A DNA stretch of 64,000 bases, from contig NZ_FNHN01000006.1 in assembly GCF_900103525.1 (NCBI RefSeq), positions 124,001 to 188,000 of the forward strand. Reading direction: 5' to 3'. A program made the translations under genes and the position numbers. Within the stretch, counting starts at the first letter, position 1. Each line of letters begins with the position of its first letter. This document shows positions 49,784-60,063 of this stretch, in pieces. The notes below the pieces were generated by a model that was not told the origin of the DNA, made no database searches, and saw only the letters and a list, made by a program, of their open reading frames with translations. This DNA comes from Bacillus sp. OK048 (GTDB lineage Bacteria > Bacillota > Bacilli > Bacillales > Cytobacillaceae).

Positions 49784-50712
49784 GGTACTACTTTTGCACG
49801 ATTTTATCCAAAACGAGGCTTTATCAAGGTCTAGCCTTACTTACCTCGCTAAAAAAGGTGATGGGTGACGATTTTTACCTCTTTATTCATTGCATTGATG
49901 AAGAAACGTTTACACTTTTGAAAAAAATGAAATGGAAAAATTCAAAGCTGATCCCGGAAAAAAAATTACCAAACCGGATTGTCTCGCTAAAGAATGAACG
50001 AAAGGTTCATGAGTATTGTTGGACATTAAAGCCGGTAATCTGTGACTATGTGCTCCGGAAGTATCCAGCCGTCAACATGATTACTTATTTGGACTCGGAT
50101 TTGTATTTTCTGGGGGACCCAAGACAAGTTTTTAAAAAGCATCCAGACTGTTCGGTACTGCTCTCTATTGAGGAAAAATATAGTCCTAGAGCCAACCAAG
50201 CCATTCAACAGAGAAGTAAGATAACGGGTATATACAATTCTGGATTTATCTCTTTTAAACAGGATGAAATTGGCCGCAATGCTGTTGGCTGGTGGAAGGA
50301 AAAATGCTTGGAAGACTGCAGGATTGATCCAGCAGAAGGCCTTTTTGGGGATCAAAAATATTTAGACGAGCTCCCAGGTTTGTTTCCTGCGATTTGCGAC
50401 ATCACGACATTTGGCATCAATATTGGCCCCTGGAATGAGTTGAAGTATCAGTTTTCACAAGCAGATGGAACCATTAAAATCGATGATCATTGGCTCATTT
50501 TTTATCATTTTAGTGGTTTACGAGTAACAGCCAAAGGCAATATTCAATCGGTTAATCGAGTGAGTAAGAGACGAATATTCCTCTATCAACTTTATGGTGA
50601 AGCGGTTGACGAGGCAATTGAGCTAGTGGAAAAAATAGATCCCACCTTTACTGGATTTGTAGAGCAGCGGGATTTGAATAGATATTGGAATGAAGGTGGT
50701 GAACGTAAATGA
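49762..50712 (+). CDS. Putative glycosyltransferase, GT-A-like, paralogue 1
   Basis: About 317 residues. Motifs: FCTILSKTRLYQGLALLTSL, VHEYCWTLKPVICDYVL, MITYLDSDLYFLGDP (DxD-like SDLYF, metal and nucleotide binding) and IYNSGFISFK with a Gly-Asp-Gln-Lys-Tyr-Leu (GDQKYLD) acceptor motif. These are typical of a GT8-related transferase family in glycan clusters. A second copy, 51831-52748, is about half identical. The start overlaps the rfbF end: ATG 49762 has AAGGGA; ATG 49780 (ATGA overlap) is possible. Confidence 0.75.
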   Translation: MESEAKMRYYFCTILSKTRLYQGLALLTSLKKVMGDDFYLFIHCIDEETFTLLKKMKWKNSKLIPEKKLPNRIVSLKNERKVHEYCWTLKPVICDYVLRKYPAVNMITYLDSDLYFLGDPRQVFKKHPDCSVLLSIEEKYSPRANQAIQQRSKITGIYNSGFISFKQDEIGRNAVGWWKEKCLEDCRIDPAEGLFGDQKYLDELPGLFPAICDITTFGINIGPWNELKYQFSQADGTIKIDDHWLIFYHFSGLRVTAKGNIQSVNRVSKRRIFLYQLYGEAVDEAIELVEKIDPTFTGFVEQRDLNRYWNEGGERK

Positions 50713-51812
50713 AAATAGATCCCCCTAGAGGTTACTACGGTCGGACAGTCGATTTTATCTCCAATTTCGATGATAAGACCGGCACTGCTATGTATAAAAG
50801 AATTCCGATCCAGCGGACCGTGATGAAGAACGAGCCAAAGGGAGTCGAAGCCATTAACTGGCAGTATCATCCCCAAATTCCTAGGCAATTTGTGGCATGT
50901 ATTCCTTGGGGACGTGTCTGGGGAAGGAACGGAAGTGTCATCACACCTGATAATAAGCTGCTGTGGGATGTTTCGTTTGAGTATAATCTAACTCCTACAA
51001 AGCATCACATTTTTAATCTAAAAGAACTTTCCCCGATTACCTATACCATTGAAACCTTAGCTGTGATCACCTTTCAAGTTAGCTTCAATTACTTCCATTG
51101 GATGTTTGATGTTTTGCCACGGTTGGAATTACTGCGTAAAAGTGGAATAGCCTACGATCGAATTGTCATCAATCGCGGTATCCATTATAAAGAGGAGTAT
51201 TGTCAATTTCAGGATGAAAGCTTGCAATTGCTTGGGATTGCAAAAGACATGCTGATTGAATGTCAACCGGATACGCATATTTTAGCCAAGCAAGTAATTG
51301 TTTCTTCTATGGCAGGCTACACCGCCCATGTACCGAAAAATGTCTGTCAGTTTCTAAGAAATGAATTTTTAGCAAAGGTTCAGATTCGAAAAAAAAGTCA
51401 CGAGAAACGAATTTATATCAGTCGCGAGGATGCACCACATCGGAAGGTAGTGAATGAAAAAGAGGTATTTTCTGTTTTAGAAAAATACGGATTTAAGATG
51501 GTTACATTATCTACCTTGTCATTTATTGAAAAAATTGAGCTATTTAACACTGCAGAAGTCATCGTCTCTCCGCATGGGGCTGGGCTTACGAACCTTATCT
51601 TTTGTAACCCAGGAACCAAGGTAGTGGAGTTGTTTACACCCACCTATTTAATGCCATGCTTTCATATCATAAGCAATCACATGGAACTTGATTATTATGG
51701 ATTAATTGGGGAAGAGGTACCACCGGAGACAGACCGCAGCACTCATAAAGATCCGATTGTCATTGATATCGATAAGCTGATCAAAACCATTAAATTAGCA
51801 GAATTAGAGTAG
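50709..51812 (+). CDS. GT61-family glycosyltransferase (DUF563)
   Basis: A 367-residue protein with the GT61 signature: SFNYFHWMFDVLPRLELLRK, KRIYISREDAPHRKVVNE and IVSPHGAGLTNLIFCNPGTKVVEL in three separate blocks. GT61 enzymes transfer xylose or related sugars; bacterial members occur in capsule and LPS clusters. It overlaps the previous gene by 4 bp (ATGA), so translation is coupled. Confidence 0.87.
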   Translation: MKIDPPRGYYGRTVDFISNFDDKTGTAMYKRIPIQRTVMKNEPKGVEAINWQYHPQIPRQFVACIPWGRVWGRNGSVITPDNKLLWDVSFEYNLTPTKHHIFNLKELSPITYTIETLAVITFQVSFNYFHWMFDVLPRLELLRKSGIAYDRIVINRGIHYKEEYCQFQDESLQLLGIAKDMLIECQPDTHILAKQVIVSSMAGYTAHVPKNVCQFLRNEFLAKVQIRKKSHEKRIYISREDAPHRKVVNEKEVFSVLEKYGFKMVTLSTLSFIEKIELFNTAEVIVSPHGAGLTNLIFCNPGTKVVELFTPTYLMPCFHIISNHMELDYYGLIGEEVPPETDRSTHKDPIVIDIDKLIKTIKLAELE

Positions 51813-51830
51813 AAATTGAGGTGATTTAGG

Positions 51831-52748
51831 TTGGAAAGTGTCTACTGCACGATCATGACGAAGAGTAGATTGTATCAGTTTCTTGCGCTTATTGTCTCTC
51901 TTACTAAAGTTAGAGCGGGAAAATTTCGTTTTCATGTTCTCTGTGTCGATAAAGAAACGTACGATCTGCTGGAAAAAATGAATTGGGATTCGGTCATTGT
52001 TTCACGGGATGAAGAACTGGGTGAGGATATTGTAGCTCTTAAAAAGGAACGGAGAATCCATGAATACTGCTGGTCATTGAAAGCACTATGGTTGGAAACG
52101 GTTCTTAAAAAATATGCAAAATCCTCGCGGGTAACGTTTATGGATTCAGATTTATACTTTTGGGAAGACCCTGAATTGATTTTTAAAGCGCAGCCAGATT
52201 GCTCTGTTTTATTATCACGGGAAGAAAAATACAGGCCAGAATGGGGACAGAAATTTATCAAAAGATTAACAAGGTTAACGGGAGAATACAATTCAGGCTT
52301 TATCAGCTTTAAGCATGATGAGATGGGGCTGGCATGTTTAGCCTGGTGGAGAGAAAAGACCTTGGAGGCTTGTAATATCGACCCGCGCAAAGGAATTTTT
52401 GGTGATCAAAAATATTTAAATGAGATGCCGCAATTATTTGCCAACATCTGTGATATTACAACAGCTGGCGTAAATGTTGGGATCTGGAATTATCAAAAAT
52501 ATACGTTTACAGAAAAAGATGGTCATGTATGGATCGACCAAAGTCCGCTTATCTTTTATCATTTTAGCGGTGTTAGAGTCATTAATCGTGATAATCGTGC
52601 AGAAGTTATCCATGAAACACACGAAAATACCCCGATGGTGTTTACGATTTATCAAGATATAATCACTAAGCTTGTGAAGATGGTTAAGCAATTGGAGCCT
52701 AGCTTTGATGGATTTGCAACACAGGAGGATTTAAATAAGTATTGGTAG
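51831..52748 (+). CDS. Putative glycosyltransferase, GT-A-like, paralogue 2
   Basis: A 305-residue paralogue of the gene at 49762: YCTIMTKSRLYQFLALIVSL, IHEYCWSLKALWLETVL, RVTFMDSDLYFWEDP, YNSGFISFK and GDQKYLNEMP. The DSDLYF and GDQKYL motifs are kept. The pair presumably adds two different residues of one glycan. It starts at TTG with GAGGTGATTTAGG upstream. Confidence 0.75.
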   Translation: MESVYCTIMTKSRLYQFLALIVSLTKVRAGKFRFHVLCVDKETYDLLEKMNWDSVIVSRDEELGEDIVALKKERRIHEYCWSLKALWLETVLKKYAKSSRVTFMDSDLYFWEDPELIFKAQPDCSVLLSREEKYRPEWGQKFIKRLTRLTGEYNSGFISFKHDEMGLACLAWWREKTLEACNIDPRKGIFGDQKYLNEMPQLFANICDITTAGVNVGIWNYQKYTFTEKDGHVWIDQSPLIFYHFSGVRVINRDNRAEVIHETHENTPMVFTIYQDIITKLVKMVKQLEPSFDGFATQEDLNKYW

Positions 52749-52771
52749 GTCGAAAGAAGGGAGGAACTGCC

Positions 52772-53695
52772 GTGAAAGACCTTAGACGACTTTGCAAGGA
52801 ATTTGAAATTGGCCATTTGGTTGAGGTGGAGGACATTCTTAGTGGGGGTTATATTAATGTGAATCTAAAGATACGTACCAACAAGGGCAAATATGTTGTG
52901 CGAATCTTCCTTGTGAATATGGAACTAAAGCGGTTGCAGCATGCTTATGGGATTATTTCAATGCTTTCGAAGGAAGGTTTACCAGCGTTGCTCCCTGTCT
53001 TGAATCGTGATGGTCATCCTTACGCAAGGTATAAGGATTATTTGGTTCAAGTTACTCCGTTTATAGAGGCGGCTCCTTTTCAATGGATCCCGCTTCAAGC
53101 CTATCATAGTGGAAAAATGCTTCGCAAGATCCATCAAAACCTAATAAGTGTCAAAGAAAGTCTGAAGTCTACTGGAGGGTATCAGTATTATCAGCTTGAT
53201 CCTTTATCGCTTATGCATGAGTTAAAGGAAAATGGGCATACAGAAGCGAGTCATGAGAATAGTGAATTTGAAGAATTTTATGCGTTGATGAATCAGCATG
53301 CCATAGATACAAGTAATCTTCCAAAGACGATTATTCATGGTGATTGGAATCCGTGGAATCAACTGTATAACCAGAATGGCGAGGTTCAATGTTTTATGGA
53401 TTTTGATACCTTACAGCGGGGAGAACGAATATTTGACGTTGCCTATGCCCTTTACTTCTTTTTAATCCAACAGCATAACGAAGAGTTGGGAAAGGAATTT
53501 CTGAAGGGGTATGGCGGTTTAACCAAGCAAGAAATCAATGTTCTGCCAGTGCTTATCGCGAAAATAGGTTTGTACTTTGGCATCCTTGTTGATCAAGGAG
53601 ATTTTCAGTTTGCTAGAAATAAAGCTCAAATGGAATGGGTAATTTCTAAGCAGGGTAGGAGTACTGTTCAGGGATTCTGCATTAGAGAGGCTTGA
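52772..53695 (+). CDS. CotS-like aminoglycoside-phosphotransferase-family kinase
   Basis: A 307-residue APH-fold protein: N-lobe [21 protein letters not shown], catalytic loop [14 protein letters not shown] (HGDxxxxN) and metal-binding [18 protein letters not shown]. Related proteins CotS and CotI are spore coat kinases; a role as sugar or coat-polysaccharide kinase is inferred from context. GTG 52772 follows GGGAGG; the ATG-like start at 52742 would overlap the previous gene. Confidence 0.82.
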   Translation: MKDLRRLCKEFEIGHLVEVEDILSGGYINVNLKIRTNKGKYVVRIFLVNMELKRLQHAYGIISMLSKEGLPALLPVLNRDGHPYARYKDYLVQVTPFIEAAPFQWIPLQAYHSGKMLRKIHQNLISVKESLKSTGGYQYYQLDPLSLMHELKENGHTEASHENSEFEEFYALMNQHAIDTSNLPKTIIHGDWNPWNQLYNQNGEVQCFMDFDTLQRGERIFDVAYALYFFLIQQHNEELGKEFLKGYGGLTKQEINVLPVLIAKIGLYFGILVDQGDFQFARNKAQMEWVISKQGRSTVQGFCIREA

Positions 53696-53700
53696 TAGAC

Positions 53701-54639
53701 ATGCATGGCTGGAACAATAAAAACGTATTAGTGACAGGCTGTACAGGTTTTGTCGGAAGACATATGGTACAGGAATTGCTTCGATTAGGGGCAAATGTAA
53801 CGGGGTTGGTTAGAAAACCTCCGTCGTTCCAAGGAATGAATAATGTTTATGGCAGCTTGGGGGATTTCGATGTGATTAAACAAGCCTTGGTTGACAATCG
53901 GATTGATACTGTTTTTCATATGGCAGCCCTGGCAGTTGTCGGGGAAGCTCATCTAAATCCTATGGCTGCCTTTGAAACCAATATCCGTGGAACTTGGAAT
54001 GTGTTGGAGGCTTGTCGGCAAGCTTCTGTTAAAAGCGTGATCGTCACTTCGAGCGAAAAAGTGTACGGTGATTTGGCCATTCCCCCCTATGTCGAATCCA
54101 TGCCCTTACTTGGCAGACATCCCTATAATGTTTCAAAAAGCTGTGCTGATCTGCTTGCAACTAGCTATTTTCATACGTATCAGCTGCCGGTATGTATTGT
54201 TCGCTGCGGGAATTTATTTGGGGGCGGTGATTTGAATTTTACTAGACTCATCCCACAAACGATACAATCTGTTTTAAAAAGTAAACCGCCAGTGCTTCAC
54301 AGTGAAGGCAGCTCTGTCAGGGACTTTTTTTATATAGAGGATGCGGTTATGGCACATTTGCTGGCAGCAGAAAAAATCGAGCGGTTTGCTGGTGAAGCCT
54401 TTCATTTCAGTTATGAAACCCCGCTTACCATTTTGGAAGTGGTGGAGCGAATCTTGAAAAACATGAACAGTGATTTACAGCCGATGATTCTAAAACAAAT
54501 GAGCAACGAAAGCAATCAATACCTATCTGCGAAAAAGGCCAGAGATCTGTTGGGTTGGAAACCGGTGTATGACTTTGAATCGGGTTTGAGGAGAACGATT
54601 GAATGGTACCGAAATAACAAGGACCATGTTATCCACTAA
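53701..54639 (+). CDS. NAD-dependent epimerase/dehydratase (extended SDR)
   Basis: A 312-residue extended [47 protein letters not shown] (YxxxK) and [16 protein letters not shown]. It is related to RfbG and to GDP-mannose 4,6-dehydratases. It could reduce or epimerise CDP-4-keto-6-deoxyglucose or act on another nucleotide sugar. ATG 53701 follows GAGAGG at ten bases; TTG 53692 overlaps the previous stop. Its stop lies inside the terminator hairpin. Confidence 0.83.
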   Translation: MHGWNNKNVLVTGCTGFVGRHMVQELLRLGANVTGLVRKPPSFQGMNNVYGSLGDFDVIKQALVDNRIDTVFHMAALAVVGEAHLNPMAAFETNIRGTWNVLEACRQASVKSVIVTSSEKVYGDLAIPPYVESMPLLGRHPYNVSKSCADLLATSYFHTYQLPVCIVRCGNLFGGGDLNFTRLIPQTIQSVLKSKPPVLHSEGSSVRDFFYIEDAVMAHLLAAEKIERFAGEAFHFSYETPLTILEVVERILKNMNSDLQPMILKQMSNESNQYLSAKKARDLLGWKPVYDFESGLRRTIEWYRNNKDHVIH

Positions 54640-54654
54640 CATGGTCCTTGTCGT
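54618..54654. terminator. Bidirectional terminator at the end of the glycan cluster
   Basis: CAAGGACCATGTTA and TAACATGGTCCTTG pair around TCCAC, followed by TCGTTTCTT. The plus-strand stop codon is within the stem. Confidence 0.8.
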
Positions 54655-54661
54655 TTCTTCT

Positions 54662-55849
54662 TTAGTCCATATTGTAATATCCACAAACGACCGTTCCGAC
54701 TGCTTTTGCTGCGACTAAAAGGGCATCTTCATCAATATCAAATTTAGGATGGTGGTTGAAGTATGGTTTTTCAACCCCTTTTGGTGTACAGCAAATGTAG
54801 AAGAAGCATGCTGGGATTTTTTTCGCATAATGGGCAAAGTCCTCTGATGGAGACATTGGAGGAAATTCTTGAACCTCCGCAATGTCTTTATCGTTTGCCT
54901 TTTTTAAGTAAGAAGCTACCATTTCCGTCACTTCAGGATCATTATAAACTGGCGGATAGTCAGGTGTATAGGTTACCTCGCACTTAACATTGAATTCTTC
55001 TTCAATTCCTTTTGCGATGCGGCGAATTTCTCGCTCAATCGTTTCCTGCGTTTCGTCCGTCATTGCGCGAACGTCGCCCTCGATTTCAATGCTATCTTTA
55101 ATGACATTAAAGGTTCCCTTTCCATCAAATGAACCAATGGTGACGACACCCATAGCAAATGGATTTAACCGGCGGCTCACCACGGTTTGAACCGCGGTGA
55201 CAAAGTGTGCCCCTGCAACGATAGAGTCATTCGCCAAATGTGGGGAGGAACCATGTCCGCCGACACCTTGGACTTTTACCTTAAAGTAGGCACGGCCTGG
55301 GAATACATAACCACTGTTATATCCAACTAAACCAGATGGTCCAAGTGGTAATAGGTGAATACCGAAAATATTGTCTAAATCATCTAATAAACCAGATTCA
55401 ATCATGCCGATTGCTCCACCTGGCGGAACTTCCTCAGCGGGTTGATGGACAATTTTGATCGTACCAGGGATTTCAGCTTTTAATTGAATTAAACAGTCTG
55501 CAAGAACGAGCAGGTAAGCTGTATGACCATCATGTCCACAGGCATGCATGACACCAGGATTTTTTGATTTGAACGGTACATCTGTTTCTTCTTCAATGGG
55601 AAGTGCGTCAAAGTCCGCTCTGAGGCCAATTATTTTTCCTGGTTTCCCGCCTTTAATGGTGACAATAATGCCATGACCTCCGCCTACTTTTGTATCAACC
55701 TGTACATCCTTGCCTTTATAAAAATCCTCAATATATTTGCTTGTTTTTTCTTCTTTAAAAGAAAGTTCAGGATTTTCATGAAGATGACGGCGTATCTGAA
55801 TGATTTCATCTTTACGGTCTTCAAGCATTTGCATTAATTTATTTTTCAT
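54662..55849 (-). CDS. M20 family metallo-amidohydrolase
   Basis: A 395-residue member of the amidohydrolase/HipO/IAA-amino-acid hydrolase group: RRHLHENPELSFKE, GLRADFDALPI, MHACGHDGHTAYLL, HQPAEEVPPGGA and MSPSEDFAHYA. These remove acyl groups from N-acyl amino acids or cleave small amides. ATG 55849 is eight bases from GGAGG; the TTG at 55864 is inside that site. It follows the MFS gene by 21 bp, which suggests the transporter imports its substrate. Confidence 0.9.
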   Translation of the reverse strand: MKNKLMQMLEDRKDEIIQIRRHLHENPELSFKEEKTSKYIEDFYKGKDVQVDTKVGGGHGIIVTIKGGKPGKIIGLRADFDALPIEEETDVPFKSKNPGVMHACGHDGHTAYLLVLADCLIQLKAEIPGTIKIVHQPAEEVPPGGAIGMIESGLLDDLDNIFGIHLLPLGPSGLVGYNSGYVFPGRAYFKVKVQGVGGHGSSPHLANDSIVAGAHFVTAVQTVVSRRLNPFAMGVVTIGSFDGKGTFNVIKDSIEIEGDVRAMTDETQETIEREIRRIAKGIEEEFNVKCEVTYTPDYPPVYNDPEVTEMVASYLKKANDKDIAEVQEFPPMSPSEDFAHYAKKIPACFFYICCTPKGVEKPYFNHHPKFDIDEDALLVAAKAVGTVVCGYYNMD

Positions 55850-55870
55850 TGTCATGACCTCCAAATAAGA

Positions 55871-57274
55871 TTATGCGACATTATCTCCACTTGCTTCATG
55901 ATCTTCTATCCCTGCATTTTTAGGAACCATAAAGATAATTGAAAGAAGTGCTAATACCCCAAAGATAACATTGGTAACAATCCCCCAAGTTGCCCCAATT
56001 TCTAGGCTATTTGCTGACATGATGCCATAAATAGTAGCTGAAATCGCCACCCCAAATGCACTGCCTAGTGAACTTGCCATTTTATAAATACCAGCCGCTT
56101 CACCCACTTTATTGGATGGAGCGTTTGATACAGAAGTATCAGTAGATGGCGTGGCATAAATCCCTAGTCCCAGACCGAATAAGGCGTATCCAATAAATAC
56201 AACAATGGTATAGGGTAAATCGGGTAGGAAAGTTAAGCCCATGATCGCGACACCGATTGTCGTAATAATGGTTCCCCATATCATAGGCTTTTTAGCACCA
56301 ATTCTTTGTAAAATCTTCTCTCCGACACGAATCATCGCTAAAACCGCCACTAAGTAACCAAGTGATAGCATACCTGATTGGAAGGCACTAAATCCTCGAC
56401 CTACTTGTACATACGTATTGGCAACAACCATTGTACCTGCAATCGCATTGAGCAAGAAGTTTGAAAATGTTGCACCTGCATATGGCTTATTTTTAAATAA
56501 AGAGAAATCGATCAGTACCACTTTTTTACTTTTTTCTACTTTAATAAAGATAATGGCCCCAACAACCGTCACTGCGGCCAAAATAATGGAACGTGGGCTT
56601 GTCCAGCCTAAATCAGATCCGTAGTTGATTAAAACGTTTAATGCGAGCATGACAATAATAAAGATACCTAACCCGAGAAAATCGAATTTGAATTTCCCTG
56701 AAGTTTCTGCTTTGCTCTCTGGAGTATCTTTAATTAAAAACAAACCAAGAATGGCAAAAACAATCGAGAAAATGAAGATCCATCTCCAACCTAAGTAGGT
56801 AGCAATTAAACCACCTGCAAATGAACAGACACCAGATCCACCCCAAGAACCGATAGACCAGTAACTAAGTGCTCGTTGACGATCTGCCCCTTCATAATAC
56901 GTTTTTACTAAAGCAATCGTTGCAGGCATAATACATGCTGCCGAGAAACCTTGAATAATACGGCCAATAATAAGGAGAGTTGCTCCATTCGCTAAAACTA
57001 AACAGAGAGAACCAATGATACTTAAAATGAGCCCAATATTGGTAATTTTCTTTCGACCTATTTTGTCAGCTAAACCACCCATTGCTACAATAAAAATACC
57101 TGAGAATAATGCGGTTAAACTGATACCTATGTTTAATGTCCCAAGTGAAATTCCTAAATCTTTTTGGACTGCAGGGACTACATTGACTAAAGATTGAGCA
57201 AATAGCCAGAACGTGATAACACCAAAGACAATCCCTGTGATTAATTTATTCGTTCCTTTATAACTGGTTTCCAT
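55871..57274 (-). CDS. MFS transporter, DHA2/EmrB-like
   Basis: A 467-residue MFS protein with about 14 helices: GGLADKIGRKKITNIGL (motif A), IQGFSAACIMPATIALV and GSWGGSGVCSFAGG. It is closest to the QacA/SdrM drug:H+ antiporter branch, but the operon with an M20 hydrolase could also mean solute transport. Ideal AGGAGG site. Its promoter region lies just downstream of the regulator's terminator. Confidence 0.88.
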   Translation of the reverse strand: METSYKGTNKLITGIVFGVITFWLFAQSLVNVVPAVQKDLGISLGTLNIGISLTALFSGIFIVAMGGLADKIGRKKITNIGLILSIIGSLCLVLANGATLLIIGRIIQGFSAACIMPATIALVKTYYEGADRQRALSYWSIGSWGGSGVCSFAGGLIATYLGWRWIFIFSIVFAILGLFLIKDTPESKAETSGKFKFDFLGLGIFIIVMLALNVLINYGSDLGWTSPRSIILAAVTVVGAIIFIKVEKSKKVVLIDFSLFKNKPYAGATFSNFLLNAIAGTMVVANTYVQVGRGFSAFQSGMLSLGYLVAVLAMIRVGEKILQRIGAKKPMIWGTIITTIGVAIMGLTFLPDLPYTIVVFIGYALFGLGLGIYATPSTDTSVSNAPSNKVGEAAGIYKMASSLGSAFGVAISATIYGIMSANSLEIGATWGIVTNVIFGVLALLSIIFMVPKNAGIEDHEASGDNVA

Positions 57275-57387
57275 GTTTCCTACCTCCTGAGTAGAACGTA
57301 TCGGTTATTTTATAATTCCAAATAAAAGTAGATAATAGACCGTGAAAAAATTGGAAACTACCGGTGTTTTCCTTTTCGTTCATTATT

Positions 57388-57420
57388 ATAAAAAAAAGCC
57401 CCTTTAAATAGGAGGCTTTT
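57388..57420 (-). terminator. Terminator of the AraC-GH39 regulator gene
   Basis: On the minus strand AAAAGCC..GGCTTTT with partial inner pairing is followed by TTTTATAATAAT. It lies about 100 bp past the stop and before the MFS gene. Confidence 0.7.
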
Positions 57421-57516
57421 CTTGTTGTATTTTATTCATTCCTACATGAAATTCTCAACGCTTGGTAATAGGAGATAAAAATTCACCGCATTTTTTTTAC
57501 CCTAGTGGGGTTAGAA

Positions 57517-59859
57517 TTAGAAGAATACTTTTCGTATTTCAAAAAAGTGAATGGCATTTACAGTTAGGTAAGAATAAAATGACCATTCCCCGTCGATTTT
57601 TTCATCAAAGACTTCAAGTGATGGGTGACTTGATTGTGTAATATAGTCAATAATTTCTCGGTCGATCCCAAACTCACTGTTATTTTCCCACCACAGCTTA
57701 TATAACGCACCATGATCTTTATCAAAAATAAATTTTCGAATTTGATAGGTCCCACTAGGAATACCGTTAATAGTCACTCTCATTTCTTTCATTAATTTTT
57801 GAAGAAACGTATCTTCAATTGATAAAAAAGGATTGATAATCGTTGAGTTCATTAGTACAAGCTGATAACCTATTTCGTTCTCTGTCATAATAAACAATGG
57901 TCCTCTAGCTATTATGTTCCCCTGTAGTCTGTTGAAAAATGACATCGCGAAATAAACCGGGCGTTTGCCGTTAAAATAATGAAACATTTCCAAACCTTCT
58001 AATGGAATACTATTCATATCTAAACTCTTTTCATGGGTTTCCGTGTTTATCCAGAAACCGAGTGTTTCAATCGCATCTGAAATACTAATCGCATCATTTA
58101 AAACTAAAGCCCCGCGAAAAAAAGTACCATTTGTATATCGCGTATTACCCGAAATCGTATTCCAAGTAATTAAATGAAGTGGTTTCTCTATGGAATAATG
58201 TTTTAAATATCGTTTTACTTTCTCCGTCTTTTCTTTAATAAAAGTTTTTGCTAATTCAAAGTTCGTGTCATCAAGTTCTTTATAATCAATAACTTCATGT
58301 ATATTTGCCTGAAATGCAATAAAATCAATATATTCACTTTGCTGCAGTATCCAATTATCATTACTGTTTATAGTAGATTTTTTAAATGAGAAGGGTAAAT
58401 GTACTCCTATTTTAAGGTTAGGGGTCATTGATTTTAGTAATCCGTGTATTTTTAAATAAAAAATTTCTAGTTCCTTCTTATTTGGATATATATCTAAAGC
58501 GTCAGTAATCATAATGCACCAAGATTCTACATACCTACATCCAAACATTGTTATACAGTGTTTAAAGAATCTTTGAAGTTTTTCCAAATATGCCTCTTGC
58601 TCTGAAGCAATCCGATTATACCTAACATGAACATATAAAGATAAATGATTGGATTTTAAAAATTCAATCGCTTCATCTGAATTATAATAAGGTGACGTAG
58701 TTGGAATTAATTCATCCGTTTCTACGTCAGGAGCAATTGTTCTACCTGTCAGAAGTTTATGTATCCCAATATATTTTATTTGCAAACCATCTTTAGCTAA
58801 TAATACTTGATTTCGTACACTTTCTTTTTGCAGTTCTCTAAGTTCACCAATCATCAATAAATTGTCTGGATGAAATAATTTCCGTTTACTAGGAGATTGG
58901 ATATCAATCGTTATCGATTCAAAATTTGTTTCACTATCGCTAATCGTTTTTGTATCTTCCCCTTGTGCTATTAAAAGTCTTAGTTTTATTAAGATTTCAG
59001 GGGAACTTAGAAGTGTTTCTTTATCTTCAATATGATAATCTTGGACTAAACGAACATGCTCTTTCGCATTTTTTTCACGATAGGAAAAGGGGTTTTCCCC
59101 ATAGACTTCTTTAAACAAATTTGTAAATGCTTTTGCGTTAGGGAACCCATGTTTCAATGCGATATAAGAAATGGAATCTTTTGTATATAATAAATCCTTT
59201 AAGCTGTGTTTTAAGCGAATATTCATTATATATCGGGTAAAACCAATACCTAATTGCTTTTTAAAATAACGTGAAAAGTAACTAAATGATAAATAAAACT
59301 TATTTGCTACTTCTTCTAACGTAAGCGGCTCATCATAATGTTGTTCAATGAAAGCAATAATTCCTTTTAATCGATCATCTTCCACATTTACATCGACATC
59401 TATTGTTTCATCCGCTTTAAATCGTCTAATTAAGATCAGTAAGATTTTAGAAATCCTTTCACTCATCTCTAGTTTATAGCCTTCTTCTTGACGAAAATGG
59501 ATGACCATCACTTCAGCGAGCAGCTTTCGTAATTCTGTAATCGTCTTTTCTTTCCCTCTGTCAATTTCTGGAGAAAATAAATTGAATTTATGGAAGCGAT
59601 ATTCAGGATAAAAGTGGGATAGATAAGAATCAGGAATACCCATTTTCAGTACCGTGTTTTTTTGGATACCGCGAATTTCATATGGTTGGTTACGGTTAAT
59701 CACAAATAAATGATCTTCACTTAGCTGGTGCATGGATGTATCTGTTTCAACAACAAGTGTACCGTCTAATACTAGGAGAATTTCGATGCCGGAGTATATG
59801 GTAGGGGATGAATACTTAATATTTTGGATGTGTAGCTGAATATCGCTAATAAATGACAT
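57517..59859 (-). CDS. Rsp-like AraC regulator with GH39-like domain
   Basis: A 780-residue regulator. An N-terminal cupin (residues about 1-90) is followed by the double-HTH AraC domain (PLTLEEVANKFYLSFSYFSRY, and SISYIALKHGFPNAKAFTNLF with NPFSYREK). The remaining 480 residues resemble a GH39 beta-xylosidase TIM barrel and beta domain, seen in the staphylococcal regulators Rsp and Rbf. The expected GH39 acid/base and nucleophile glutamates are not obvious, so it is more likely a ligand sensor. It is upstream of and in the same direction as the MFS-M20 operon. Confidence 0.83.
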   Translation of the reverse strand: MSFISDIQLHIQNIKYSSPTIYSGIEILLVLDGTLVVETDTSMHQLSEDHLFVINRNQPYEIRGIQKNTVLKMGIPDSYLSHFYPEYRFHKFNLFSPEIDRGKEKTITELRKLLAEVMVIHFRQEEGYKLEMSERISKILLILIRRFKADETIDVDVNVEDDRLKGIIAFIEQHYDEPLTLEEVANKFYLSFSYFSRYFKKQLGIGFTRYIMNIRLKHSLKDLLYTKDSISYIALKHGFPNAKAFTNLFKEVYGENPFSYREKNAKEHVRLVQDYHIEDKETLLSSPEILIKLRLLIAQGEDTKTISDSETNFESITIDIQSPSKRKLFHPDNLLMIGELRELQKESVRNQVLLAKDGLQIKYIGIHKLLTGRTIAPDVETDELIPTTSPYYNSDEAIEFLKSNHLSLYVHVRYNRIASEQEAYLEKLQRFFKHCITMFGCRYVESWCIMITDALDIYPNKKELEIFYLKIHGLLKSMTPNLKIGVHLPFSFKKSTINSNDNWILQQSEYIDFIAFQANIHEVIDYKELDDTNFELAKTFIKEKTEKVKRYLKHYSIEKPLHLITWNTISGNTRYTNGTFFRGALVLNDAISISDAIETLGFWINTETHEKSLDMNSIPLEGLEMFHYFNGKRPVYFAMSFFNRLQGNIIARGPLFIMTENEIGYQLVLMNSTIINPFLSIEDTFLQKLMKEMRVTINGIPSGTYQIRKFIFDKDHGALYKLWWENNSEFGIDREIIDYITQSSHPSLEVFDEKIDGEWSFYSYLTVNAIHFFEIRKVFF

Positions 59860-59974
59860 GTTTTTCCCTCCTAAACATAGTTTAGCTATCTAAACTAGCA
59901 TTTAATACTTTAACATAAAACAAATCATGCAAAAAGCGTAAAAGTAAGGGGAAAACAACTTCATAACGAGTAGC

Positions 59975-60012
59975 AAAAAGACGATTCGCTCCCCCGCGAA
60001 TCGTCTTTTTCC
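59975..60012. terminator. Bidirectional terminator (GACGATTCG family)
   Basis: GACGATTCGC and GCGAATCGTC pair around TCCCCC with A- and T-runs on either side. It follows the TerD-like gene at 60064 on the minus strand. Confidence 0.85.
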
Positions 60013-60063
60013 ACGTGCTTTATTTTCGGGACTTATTGGACAGGCCCTTTCTACGTGCAAAAC

